From an uncultured bacterium (lineage in GTDB: Bacteria; Actinomycetota; Coriobacteriia; Coriobacteriales; Eggerthellaceae), in contig CAJMPP010000007.1 in assembly GCA_905215325.1 (NCBI GenBank), forward strand, positions 4,214-68,213: DNA of 64,000 nt. The letters run 5' to 3'. A model generated the notes under the pieces. The model saw nothing but the letters and a program-made list of their open reading frames with translations. It had not been told where the DNA came from and did no database searches. The position numbers were made by a program, and so were the translations under genes. Positions 15,541-23,523 of the stretch are shown in pieces (within the stretch, counting starts at the first letter, position 1; each line of letters opens with the position of its first letter).

Positions 15541-16845
15541 TCAAGCCGGCAAGAACTTGTCCAGTTCGCAATCGAGCTCGGGAAGGTGCTTCACGTGCAG
15601 GCCATCGGCAAACTTGCCGCGGACCATGACGCGCCGCACGTTTCGCAGCGCCTCCAGGTTGTCAAGCGGATTCGCATCCAGCACGATCACGTCAGCCGAT
15701 TTCCCTACCTCGATTGAACCCGTCTCGTCACCAAGCCCGATGATGCTCGCGTTGCCCAGCGTTGCTGCATGCAACGCAAGTTGGCGGCTTGCGCCCACGA
15801 TGCGCTCGAAGTACACCAGCTCGCGCCACATATCGTATTGCGTGACGTACGGGCACGCCGAATCGGTACCCAATCCAACGGGAATCCCCTGCTCCAAGGC
15901 CTGTTTTGCGGCGGACACGATACCGTCGAAGACGATGCGCCCGTTGACCACCTGGATCTCGGTGGAATGGGTCATCTCGGGCGGCAGTTTGATGAACGGC
16001 AGCGCCGGGGAGACGGTGCAGGTCAGCGAGCTTTTGCGGCCCACGCCGTTTTCACGGAACAGCGCCAGCAGCTCGTCGTCCAAAACGCCGCCGTGCTCGA
16101 TGGTGTCCACACCCGCTTCCAGGCCCACGCGAACCCCCTCGGTGCTCTCGATATGCGCCGCGGTATGCATGCCCAGCTTATGAGCCTCGTCCACCACTGC
16201 CGCCGCGATCTCGGGCGGCATGCGCAGCACGCCCGGCTCGCCTTCCTTCTCGGCATCGAACACGCCACCGGTGATGAACAGCTTCACCAGGTCGCATTTA
16301 TGCGCGAAGCAGTCGCGCACGATTTCACGCGCTTGATCAGGCGTTTCGGCAATGTGCGCGAACAGCCCCGCGCCGTGACCGCCCGGTACCGTCACACCCA
16401 CGCCCGACGTGACCAGCCGCGGACCCTGGTACTTGCCGGCATTGATGGCGTCGCGTACCCACACATCGGCGAACCCCGGATCGCCCACGCTACGCACCGT
16501 GGTGACGCCGCTGGCAAGCTGCTGCTGAGCATGCTTGCGAAGCGTGCGATGCAGATACCAACGCCCAACGGGGTTGGCAACCACCTTCTCGATAAGGTCG
16601 CCCGCCGCGCCGGCGCTGGTGGGCTTGCCGCTACCGCACAGATGGACATGCAGGTTGACCAGGCCCGGCATCAAATACGCACCCTTCAAGTCAACTTCCT
16701 GCGCACCCGCAGGACCCACCGTGGAAGCGGCCGGCCCGACTGCGCTGATGCGGCCATCGTCGCCCACAGCGACGGTCATGTTCTCCCGCGGCTGCATATC
16801 GCGCGTGCCGTCGAGCAGCGTTGCGTGCGTGAATACGTAAGACAT
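15541..16845 (-). CDS. Metal-dependent amidohydrolase (imidazolonepropionase/prolidase-like)
   Basis: 434-residue cytoplasmic hydrolase of the amidohydrolase superfamily. Seen: N-terminal strand domain with MPGLVNLHVHLCG (HxH metal pair), LVKLFITGG (lysine expected to be carbamylated), HTAAHIESTEG and TIEHGG (metal His), GTDSACP (catalytic Asp), and a C-terminal segment GSIEVGKSADVIVLDANPL typical of the superfamily. Motif spacing fits the Xaa-Pro dipeptidase/imidazolonepropionase-like group, which hydrolyses cyclic amides or Xaa-Pro/Xaa-Arg dipeptides. No pathway genes are adjacent, so the substrate is unknown. The ATG at 16845 agrees with the family start (F..A.LLDGT). Confidence 0.88.
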   Translation of the reverse strand: MSYVFTHATLLDGTRDMQPRENMTVAVGDDGRISAVGPAASTVGPAGAQEVDLKGAYLMPGLVNLHVHLCGSGKPTSAGAAGDLIEKVVANPVGRWYLHRTLRKHAQQQLASGVTTVRSVGDPGFADVWVRDAINAGKYQGPRLVTSGVGVTVPGGHGAGLFAHIAETPDQAREIVRDCFAHKCDLVKLFITGGVFDAEKEGEPGVLRMPPEIAAAVVDEAHKLGMHTAAHIESTEGVRVGLEAGVDTIEHGGVLDDELLALFRENGVGRKSSLTCTVSPALPFIKLPPEMTHSTEIQVVNGRIVFDGIVSAAKQALEQGIPVGLGTDSACPYVTQYDMWRELVYFERIVGASRQLALHAATLGNASIIGLGDETGSIEVGKSADVIVLDANPLDNLEALRNVRRVMVRGKFADGLHVKHLPELDCELDKFLPA

Positions 16846-17497
16846 GGCATTCCCCTTTACTTGCCTGCGCCGATGCTTGGGAAATGGCGCGGAATCAATG
16901 CTTCGAGCCTACCAAGAACTCGGCAAAGCGTCTAGGGTAAATGCCCACATGAGGAAAAGTTACCGGGGCTAGAAGAAGATGCGGCAGACGGCCCGAAACG
17001 CTAACTCGCACGACACGGAAGCCCGCTATAACCTGGGAGAACCCCATCTTCGCAAGACAGAAGAGACTGCAACCGGCCTACGGCGCAGAGTTCCTCGGTC
17101 ATTCCGGCGTGCTTTCTAGCAGACGGATTCTTCCCAAATCTGCAAGGTTCAGCGGACAGTTTTCAGTGCAACGGACAAGGGTTCTGCAAGATGGCGGCGT
17201 CATACTCGAACCAGGCGATGAGGCGGCTGGATTTAAGCGGGCCGTGTCATGGGAGACGCTCCTGACCTGCTGCTTCACTCCCCATCGCCTCTCCTCCCTT
17301 TGGAACGGGCGGGCTCCTCGCAAACTCAGGGCCTGCCCGCCACAAGCAAGCAGACCGCCACAAAACGCAGGCAACTCCATGCCCCACGCACGCCGATGCC
17401 CCCAATCTACACCACGCGACCGTCAAACCGTCCCGACAAGAACGCACCAGGAGGCGCGAATGCGAACATCAAGCCGAAACGCTTCATCGCAGCAAAC
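16846..17497. other. 650-bp intergenic region, no gene recognised
   Basis: Between the amidohydrolase and EF-G-like genes. Short frames on both strands have atypical composition and no family resemblance. I looked for SRP RNA, RNase P RNA, tmRNA and T-box landmarks on both strands and saw none. It may hold decayed genes. Confidence 0.4.
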
Positions 17498-17525
17498 AGC
17501 GAGCCGCCCCGAAGAACGGCTCGCT
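17498..17525 (-). terminator. Terminator of the EF-G-like gene
   Basis: 9-bp stem AGCGAGCCG/CGGCTCGCT with 10-nt loop, starting 21 bp beyond the stop codon in the minus direction and followed on that strand by GTTTGCT. Confidence 0.6.
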
Positions 17526-17546
17526 GCAATCATCTTATGGACCTGC

Positions 17547-19613
17547 TTATGCCTTCGATGCCTGGTAAGCTTCGGCCAGCTTCTTCGTCACGTCGGCGGG
17601 CGCAGGGTCGTAACCCTCCAGCTCGATGTAGTAGCTGCCAGAACCGCGCGTCATGGCGCGCAGATCCTTGGTGTAGCTGATGACCTCGGCATATGGCACG
17701 CGCACCATAATGACCGTCTCACCCTCGTCGGTGGAGTCGGTGCCCACGATGCGTCCACGGCGCGTGGCGATATCGCCCATAACGGTGCCGGCATACTCCT
17801 CGGTCACGACGATATCCATGGTTGCCATGGGCTCAAGCAGAATGGCACCAGCCTGCTCGCATGCCGCACGGAAGCCGATGCGCGCGGCGGTCTTGAACGC
17901 CATCTCGTTGGAGTCGACCGAATGGTACGAGCCATCGAACACAGCGCACTTGATGTCAACCATGGGATACCCCGCCAAGAAGCCCTCTGCCATGGCCTCT
18001 TGAACGCCCTTGTCAACCGCGGGGATCAAACCGCCGGGGATGGCGCCGCCCTTGATCTCGTCGGAGAACTCATAGCCCTCGCCGGGGTTGGGGCTGATGC
18101 GCAGCCAGCAGTCACCAAACTGACCTGCACCGCCGGTCTGCTTCTTATGACGCCCCTGCGCCTCAGCCGTCTTCGTGATGGTCTCGCGATACGGGATGCG
18201 CACGGGAACCAGGCGCGCCTCCACCTTCGCCTGCTCTTTCATGCGCGCAAGCAGCGTTTCCACCTGAGCTTCGCCCATTGCCGTGACGATGGTCTGGTGC
18301 GTCTGCTCGTTGCGCGCAACGCGCAGCGTGGGGTCGTTCTCAACCGCACGCGTAAGGAAGGTGCCGACCTTGTCCTCTTCCTTCTTATTAGCCGCTTCAA
18401 TGGCAACGGGATATTGCGGCACAGGCAGCGGCAGCGGATCGATGGACATCGTGCCTGATTGCGACAGCGTGTCGCCGGCACGCGTATCGGTGAGCTTGGG
18501 AACCACGATGATGTCGCCGGCCTTCGCCGACTTCACATCCGTGGCCTCCTTGCCCATCATCACATACAGATGGCCCAGGCGATCCTTTTTGCCCGTGCGC
18601 GCGTTGATCAGCTCCATACTGGGCGTGAGCACGCCGCTGATCAGCTTCAAGTAGCTCAAACGTCCCACGAACGGGTCGGCAACGGTCTTGAAGACGAACG
18701 CCGCCGGCTCGCCGTCCTCGTCCACGAACGTCTCCTCGCCATTGGCAAGGCGAAACGCGCCGTGGTGGCGCGGGTGCGGGAAGTAGGTGCAGATATCCTT
18801 CATCACGCAGCGGATGCCCTGCTCGATGATGGTGGAACCCACGTATACGGGGATGAACAGCTCCTGCGCGATGGCCTTGTCAAGCAGGCTTTCAAGCTCT
18901 TCCTGCGTGAGCTGCTCGGAGCCGTCCAGGTATTTCATCATCAGATCATCGTCGGCCTCTGCCACCAGGTCGCACAGGCGATCGCGCGCGATTTGCGCCG
19001 CCTCGGCGTATTCAGCCGGGATATCCTCGATGCGGTCGTCGGTGGTGCCGTCCTGATCGAAGTAACGGGCCTTCATGCGCAGCACGTCGATGACGCCCTT
19101 GAAGTCCTCGGCAACGCCGATGGGGATGGTGACCGGCCCCAAGCGGCTTCCGAAGCGCGCGTGCAGCTGCGCCATGATGGTGTCGAAGTTCGCGTGCTCG
19201 CGGTCGATGTGGTTGATGAACACGGCGCGCGACAGGCGCATGCCCTCGGCCTCGCGCCACAGCTTCGTGGTCATGACCTGGGGGCCTGCGACGGCGTCGA
19301 CGACGAACAGCGCCATTTCGGCAGCCTGCATGGTGGCAAGCGTGTCGCCGATGAAGTCGGGATGGCCCGAGGTGTCGAGCAGGTTGATCTTGTAATCATG
19401 GTACGGAATGGGCGCGACGGAGGTACCCAAAGTGAACTTGCGGCGAATCTCCTCTTGATCGTAGTCAAGGTAGGATTTGCCGTCATGGGTGGTGCCCATG
19501 CGCGGCGTGCGGCCTGAAACGTGCAGCATAGCCTCGGCGAGCGAGGTTTTGCCGGCGCCGTCTTGGCCCACCAGCACGATGTTTCGGACATGTTCGGTAG
19601 CAGGAGCTGCCAT
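17547..19613 (-). CDS. Elongation factor G-like translational GTPase (fusA paralogue)
   Basis: 688-residue GTPase with the domain order of EF-G: G domain (P-loop G16-QDGAGKT, G3 D80-TSGH, G4 N134-HID), domain II, and domains III-V (IPGGLIPAVDKGVQEAMAEG, RRGRIVGTD). Against canonical EF-G (GHVDAGKTT, DTPGH, NKxD) all three nucleotide motifs differ: G1 QDGAGKT, DTSGH and NHID, the last losing the usual Lys. This matches the EF-G-like paralogue found in Actinobacteria and Coriobacteriia rather than the housekeeping fusA of the rpsL-rpsG-tufA operon. It stands alone. Possible roles are ribosome rescue, recycling or resistance-type ribosome protection; none is proven. The ATG at 19613 has GGGGAAGG upstream. 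Confidence 0.9.
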   Translation of the reverse strand: MAAPATEHVRNIVLVGQDGAGKTSLAEAMLHVSGRTPRMGTTHDGKSYLDYDQEEIRRKFTLGTSVAPIPYHDYKINLLDTSGHPDFIGDTLATMQAAEMALFVVDAVAGPQVMTTKLWREAEGMRLSRAVFINHIDREHANFDTIMAQLHARFGSRLGPVTIPIGVAEDFKGVIDVLRMKARYFDQDGTTDDRIEDIPAEYAEAAQIARDRLCDLVAEADDDLMMKYLDGSEQLTQEELESLLDKAIAQELFIPVYVGSTIIEQGIRCVMKDICTYFPHPRHHGAFRLANGEETFVDEDGEPAAFVFKTVADPFVGRLSYLKLISGVLTPSMELINARTGKKDRLGHLYVMMGKEATDVKSAKAGDIIVVPKLTDTRAGDTLSQSGTMSIDPLPLPVPQYPVAIEAANKKEEDKVGTFLTRAVENDPTLRVARNEQTHQTIVTAMGEAQVETLLARMKEQAKVEARLVPVRIPYRETITKTAEAQGRHKKQTGGAGQFGDCWLRISPNPGEGYEFSDEIKGGAIPGGLIPAVDKGVQEAMAEGFLAGYPMVDIKCAVFDGSYHSVDSNEMAFKTAARIGFRAACEQAGAILLEPMATMDIVVTEEYAGTVMGDIATRRGRIVGTDSTDEGETVIMVRVPYAEVISYTKDLRAMTRGSGSYYIELEGYDPAPADVTKKLAEAYQASKA

Positions 19614-20100
19614 ACGATCACCTTCCCCTTATAAAGGCGTCGCGCCCGATTCGCCAACTCGATTCAAGCGCGAAACGCAGTCGAACCAAACGGTCGGAAC
19701 ACTACCGATAGTGTAGCGCAAAACCCAACGCGAGCCGATAAAACGCCTGATGATGGATACGCCCCGAGGCGTTGCAGGGAGGCGTCCATCGACGGGCGAA
19801 GGCGCCGCATGGGAAAACCGCGGTGTCTCGAAGGCATTATGGAAAGGAGGGTCGGAGACGAGCGCGAACGCTAAGGAAAAAGCAAACGGGAAACCAAGGC
19901 GCTACCGGAACATCAAACCGCAAAAAGGCGAAATGAGACATGTGGCGAACTCGTTACGCGTTGGTGACAGCGTCGGCATGCGCGGGCCCGCGGCACCCGC
20001 GACGCGATACCCTACGGATAGCGGAACGCGGCTGCTAGGCCCGTCCCGCACAACGATTACCCGCGCCGCCCCGTGCGGCGCTACGCATAAGGAGCAGCTC
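19614..20100. other. Intergenic region upstream of the PGPGW-like gene
   Basis: About 490 bp between divergent genes. A frame continuous with the downstream gene starts at 19750, but it has low-complexity composition and no ribosome-binding site. No RNA gene or repeat is recognised. Confidence 0.4.
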
Positions 20101-20466
20101 ATGGCGTTCCCGAAACATCCCATCATCGACGTGACCCCCGTTGACGCGGCGCGCGGCTCCGCCGCGACAACCCAAGCCGCTGCGGAGCCCTTCATGCCGC
20201 CCTCGTTCGGCAAGCGCGTCGGGAAGGTGGATAACCAGCCACTGCACACCACGTTCGTCGACGGTCGCGGCAATCCCGTTCGCAATCAAGGCGATGCTGC
20301 CGCTGCCGCATCGCGCCTGACGGGCGCAGCCCAAACCGTCGCCGGCGCCGCCGTCATGGCGGTGGGCGTGCCCATGCTTATATTGCCCGGGCCCGGCGTG
20401 CTCGCCATCGGCGCCGGGGCCGCCATTGCCGCCGGCGGCATCAAGAAGATCCGCAACGGGAAATAG
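20101..20466 (+). CDS. PGPGW-like small membrane protein
   Basis: 121-residue protein: a polar, proline-containing N-terminal two-thirds (residues 1-75) and one Ala/Gly-rich hydrophobic segment (about 80-115) containing MLILPGPGVLAIGAGAAIAA, then KKIRNGK. The hydrophobic core resembles the PGPGW family of putative membrane proteins, with Val instead of Trp at the end of the motif. The ATG at 20101 is preceded by AAGGAG; the frame extends 117 codons upstream but without a start signal, so the short form is chosen. Function unknown. Confidence 0.68.
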   Translation: MAFPKHPIIDVTPVDAARGSAATTQAAAEPFMPPSFGKRVGKVDNQPLHTTFVDGRGNPVRNQGDAAAAASRLTGAAQTVAGAAVMAVGVPMLILPGPGVLAIGAGAAIAAGGIKKIRNGK

Positions 20467-20534
20467 CGCAAGGGGCGGCGGGTTTCGCCACTCCTTAGCC
20501 TTTCCCTCCCATCAGCCCCTCTACGAACCCCATA

Positions 20535-20578
20535 GCCCGCATATCGCCTTGTGCGATGCGCGGGCTGTTCTCTCTCTT
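20535..20578 (+). terminator. Terminator after the PGPGW-like gene
   Basis: GCCCGCATATCGC (20535-20547)/GCGATGCGCGGGC (20553-20565) stem with two mismatches, followed by TGTTCTCTCTCTT. A diverged copy of the hairpin core (ATCGCCTTGAGCGATGCGC) occurs at about 20711-20730. The rest of the 20467-20920 gap shows no gene. Confidence 0.6.
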
Positions 20579-20920
20579 AGCCCCAAGTCCTTCTCGATAT
20601 CATCCGTCCGCGCACCGTTTTACGGCAGAGCGAACATTCCGCGTCGCGATTCCCGCCCTACGAGCTGCACGCACCCCCGTTCGGCAACATCGCAACGCAA
20701 CAGCTACATCGCCTTGAGCGATGCGCAGGCCATTCGCTTCCTTTGCCCGCATGCCGCGCCAACCTCCGCTCAACGGCTTCGCAACGTGAAGGCAACGCTC
20801 GGGCTTTCCCCATTGCAACCCGCTGCCGCAGGCGTACTATTCCTTTCTAGCAGAGGCAAACCGCCCCGAAAGAGCAAACGCAGGCGCAAACCCGCGCGTC
20901 AACATTGAACGGAGGCACGT

Positions 20921-21847
20921 ATGTGCACGGCGATTCGATTCACCGATCCTGACGGAAACCTGTATTTCGGCCGCAATCTGGACTGGGCGTACGACTACGG
21001 CGAGACCATCACGTTCACGCCGCGCAACCACCCCGCGAACACGGGGCATCGCGCAGTGCTGGGCATGGCCATCGCATCGGAAGGGTTTCCGCTGTATTTC
21101 GACTGCGCCAACGAGAACGGCCTAGCCATCGCAGGTCTGAACTTCCCCGGCTACGCCTACTTCCCCGACGATGCGCGCCCGGGAACCACAGCCGTGGCCC
21201 CGTACGAGTTCCCCTTGTGGGTCACCTCGAACTTCGACAACGTTGACGACGTCGAGGCAGCGCTGGCTAACATCACGCTGGTGAACAAGGGGTTCGGCGA
21301 CTTCCCCATCGCCCTGCTGCACTGGATTATCGCCGACGCCAGCGGTTGCATCGTGGTGGAGTCGACCGCCGACGGCCTGCAGGTGATGCGCGACCCCGCC
21401 GACGTGCTGGCCAATCAGCCGGGCCTTGCGTGGCATCTGGAGAACCTGCGCAGCTACATGAACGTGACCCCCAGCGCACCCAACTCCGTGACCTGGGGAA
21501 ACGCGACATTAACACCCTACGGTGCAGGCGCAGGCATGCGTGGGCTGCCCGGCGACGTGTACTCCCCGTCGCGCTTCGTGCGCGCGGCATACTTGAACGC
21601 GCACCATGCGCCGAAGGACACCGAGCGCGGCAACGTGGCGCGCGTGTTCCGCACGCTCGGCGGCGTGGCCATGGTGGAAGGAAGCGCGCAGATGAACGAC
21701 GGCGCGAACGAGTTCACCGTGTTCACCAGCGCCTATTCCGCACGCGAGGGGCGCTACTACTTCAACACCTACGAAGACGCCGCCTACACCACCGCCGCGT
21801 TCGCCGATTTCGACATGGACGGCACCGAAGTCCAGCAGGCGCATTAG
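20921..21847 (+). CDS. bsh: Bile salt hydrolase (choloylglycine hydrolase family)
   Basis: 308-residue Ntn hydrolase that splits glycine or taurine from conjugated bile salts. The nucleophile C2 is exposed after Met removal (MCTAIRFTDP); R18 and D21 lie in FGRNLDW; other catalytic-site segments are GLNFPGYAYF, NQPGLAWHLENLRSYM (N165) and SPSRFVRAAY. Segments such as YFDCANENGLAIAGLNFPGY and PGDVYSPSRFVR resemble the Bifidobacterium longum enzyme more than clostridial or lactobacillar types (recalled from memory, not aligned). GGAGG precedes the ATG. No signal peptide, so cytoplasmic. Penicillin V acylase activity is the alternative, but the match to the bifidobacterial enzyme favours bile salts. 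Confidence 0.93.
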   Translation: MCTAIRFTDPDGNLYFGRNLDWAYDYGETITFTPRNHPANTGHRAVLGMAIASEGFPLYFDCANENGLAIAGLNFPGYAYFPDDARPGTTAVAPYEFPLWVTSNFDNVDDVEAALANITLVNKGFGDFPIALLHWIIADASGCIVVESTADGLQVMRDPADVLANQPGLAWHLENLRSYMNVTPSAPNSVTWGNATLTPYGAGAGMRGLPGDVYSPSRFVRAAYLNAHHAPKDTERGNVARVFRTLGGVAMVEGSAQMNDGANEFTVFTSAYSAREGRYYFNTYEDAAYTTAAFADFDMDGTEVQQAH

Positions 21848-21860
21848 ACGAAGCAAGCCC

Positions 21861-21890
21861 GCCGAGCTTGGCAAATGAAACAAGCTCGGC
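21861..21890 (+). terminator. Terminator of bsh
   Basis: Perfect 10-bp stem GCCGAGCTTG/CAAGCTCGGC with a 10-nt A-rich loop, 14 bp after the stop codon; no strong T-run follows. Confidence 0.6.
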
Positions 21891-21904
21891 CCGACACTTA
21901 GGCA

Positions 21905-22238
21905 GACACTTCGGGAACGTAGGTTGGACACTTTGGGGACGTAGCGTTATCTGTTAACTATGCGCCCCGTGCACCGACGGGTCGCCCTCGCCAAGGACCT
22001 TGCACGGCCGCAGGCGGAAAGACGCTTTGGGGACGTAGCGTTATCTGTCAGACTTACAGGGCTGCACACCAACGGACGATCTTCACTAAGGACTTTGCTC
22101 GTATGGCTGAAAACGACAAACGCACGCACAAACCGCAACAGGACGAAACGGGCAATGCACCCGCTACCGTGCAAGCTGACAGTTAGTGCTACGTCCCCGA
22201 AGTGTCCTGACAGTTAGTGCTACGTCCCCAAAGTGTCC
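21905..22238. repeat. Nested inverted-repeat element with GGGGACGTAGC core
   Basis: Three left-hand copies (21905-21923 degenerate; 21926-21954; 22020-22048) of GGACACTTTGGGGACGTAGC..CTGT face two right-hand copies in opposite orientation. The right-hand pair are head-to-tail 31-bp repeats at 22177-22207 and 22208-22238 differing at one base. The outer pair gives a 20-bp perfect terminal inverted repeat (21926-21945 versus 22219-22238). The blocks following the second and third left copies are also related to each other (GCACCGACGG/GCACACCAACGG, AAGGACCTTGC/AAGGACTTTGC). No transposase lies inside; this looks like a REP/MITE-type element. Confidence 0.8.
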
Positions 22239-22354
22239 TGTTTATGTCACGTAGTAGGTGCTAATTGGGTGCTGCTTGGATGCGTTGTGCTATCATCCCT
22301 TCAGGACGAGTGACGCTTCCAGGTATCTGGGAGCACAATAAGAAAGAAGGAATC

Positions 22355-23218
22355 ATGGCAGAAGAGTGCTCGCACGAGTGCGGCAGCTGCGGTGTATCGG
22401 GGTGCGGCGAGCGTACCGCCGCCGGCCCCACCAAGCTTGAGACGAACAAGCGCAGCAACGTCAAACACGTCATCGGCGTTGTCTCCGGCAAGGGCGGCGT
22501 CGGCAAGTCCCTGGTCACCAGCCTGCTTGCCAGCGAAATGAACAAGCGCGGCAACAAGGTTGGCATCCTGGACGCCGACATCACCGGCCCCTCCATCCCG
22601 AAGACCTTCGGCATCACCAACCCGCTGACCGCCGACGCCGACGGCATCCTGCCCGGCCAGACGCAAACGGGCATCAAGGTCATGTCCACCAACCTCATGC
22701 TTCCCAAGGGCGACCTGCCCGTGGCATGGCGCGGCCCGGTCGTGTCCAACGCCATCCGCCAGTTCTGGAGTGAGACGAACTGGGGCGACATCGACTACCT
22801 GTTCGTCGACATGCCTCCGGGAACCTCCGACGTGCTGCTCACCGTGTTCCAGTCGCTGCCCGTCGACGGCATCGTCACCGTGTCGGCTCCGCAGGAGCTG
22901 GTGGCCATGATCGTGGGCAAGGCAGTCAACCTTGCGCACGACATGGACGTCGAGGTGCTGGGCCTGGTGGAGAACATGGCCTACTTCAAGTGCGATGACT
23001 GTGGCAAAGAGCATCACATCTTCGGCGAGCCGCAGGGCGCCGAGGTTGCCGAGCGCTACAACATCCCCGCCTACACCACCCTGCCCATCGACCCGAAGTT
23101 CGCGCGCCTGTGCGACGAAGGCAAAGTCGAGGACTACGACGTGGAAGGCAAGCTGGACGTCATCATCGACAAGATCGTCGAAGCTGGCGAAAAGCAGGAC
23201 GAGGAAACCGCCGAGTAA
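22355..23218 (+). CDS. mrp: Mrp/ApbC/NBP35 family iron-sulfur carrier ATPase
   Basis: 287-residue P-loop ATPase that binds and transfers Fe-S clusters. The first 25 residues are Cys-rich (CSHECGSCGVSGCGER), as in NBP35-type proteins; the deviant Walker A is SGKGGVGKS, followed by ILDADITGPSIPK, DYLFVDMPPGTSD and the C-terminal CxxC in FKCDDCGKEHHIF, the bridging cluster site of Mrp dimers. The ATG at 22355 follows AAGAAGGAA; an in-frame upstream start lacks a ribosome-binding site. Monocistronic, with a terminator 35 bp downstream. Both N- and C-terminal cysteine sets suggest a full NBP35-like scaffold. Confidence 0.93.
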   Translation: MAEECSHECGSCGVSGCGERTAAGPTKLETNKRSNVKHVIGVVSGKGGVGKSLVTSLLASEMNKRGNKVGILDADITGPSIPKTFGITNPLTADADGILPGQTQTGIKVMSTNLMLPKGDLPVAWRGPVVSNAIRQFWSETNWGDIDYLFVDMPPGTSDVLLTVFQSLPVDGIVTVSAPQELVAMIVGKAVNLAHDMDVEVLGLVENMAYFKCDDCGKEHHIFGEPQGAEVAERYNIPAYTTLPIDPKFARLCDEGKVEDYDVEGKLDVIIDKIVEAGEKQDEETAE

Positions 23219-23252
23219 CGACTATCCAGTCACAAACACTTCAATCAAGAAA

Positions 23253-23285
23253 GCCTGCGAACCCTTTAAGGTTCGCGGGCTTTCG
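23253..23285 (+). terminator. Terminator of mrp
   Basis: 11-bp stem GCCTGCGAACC/GGTTCGCGGGC (one G-T pair) with a CTTTAA loop, then TTTCGTT. The following 240 bp to the protease stop codon contain no recognisable gene. Confidence 0.85.
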
Positions 23286-23523
23286 TTGTAACCGGCGGCT
23301 TTTAGCCAACCGTCGGCGCAAAGCAGCAACCGGCTCGGCAAACCATCCCGATCGCAAGCGACCGGCAGGCCAACGGGCGCGCTCTAGGGCCCAGGGCCTA
23401 AATCGCGACGGAAGGCCACGGACTACCGTCGCAGATGGACGCCATCCAACGCCTCATCAACCGGTGCAAGCCGGTGACCACCCAGCAAAGCCCCTGGCTG
23501 AAAGCCGTAAAGCGGTTAACCGG

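Noticed and set aside
17140..17190. IS-end-like sequence GGACAGTTTTCAGTGCAACGG
   Set aside because: Reminiscent of IS3-type ends but with no partner inverted repeat or transposase remnant.
16846..17497. Search for SRP, RNase P, tmRNA or T-box RNA in the long gap
   Set aside because: A stretch resembling GAAGCAGC..GGTCAGG on the minus strand lacked the SRP tetraloop hairpin, and other landmarks were absent.
21926..22238. Possible insertion sequence
   Set aside because: Has terminal inverted repeats but is only about 310 bp with no transposase frame; kept as a repeat element.
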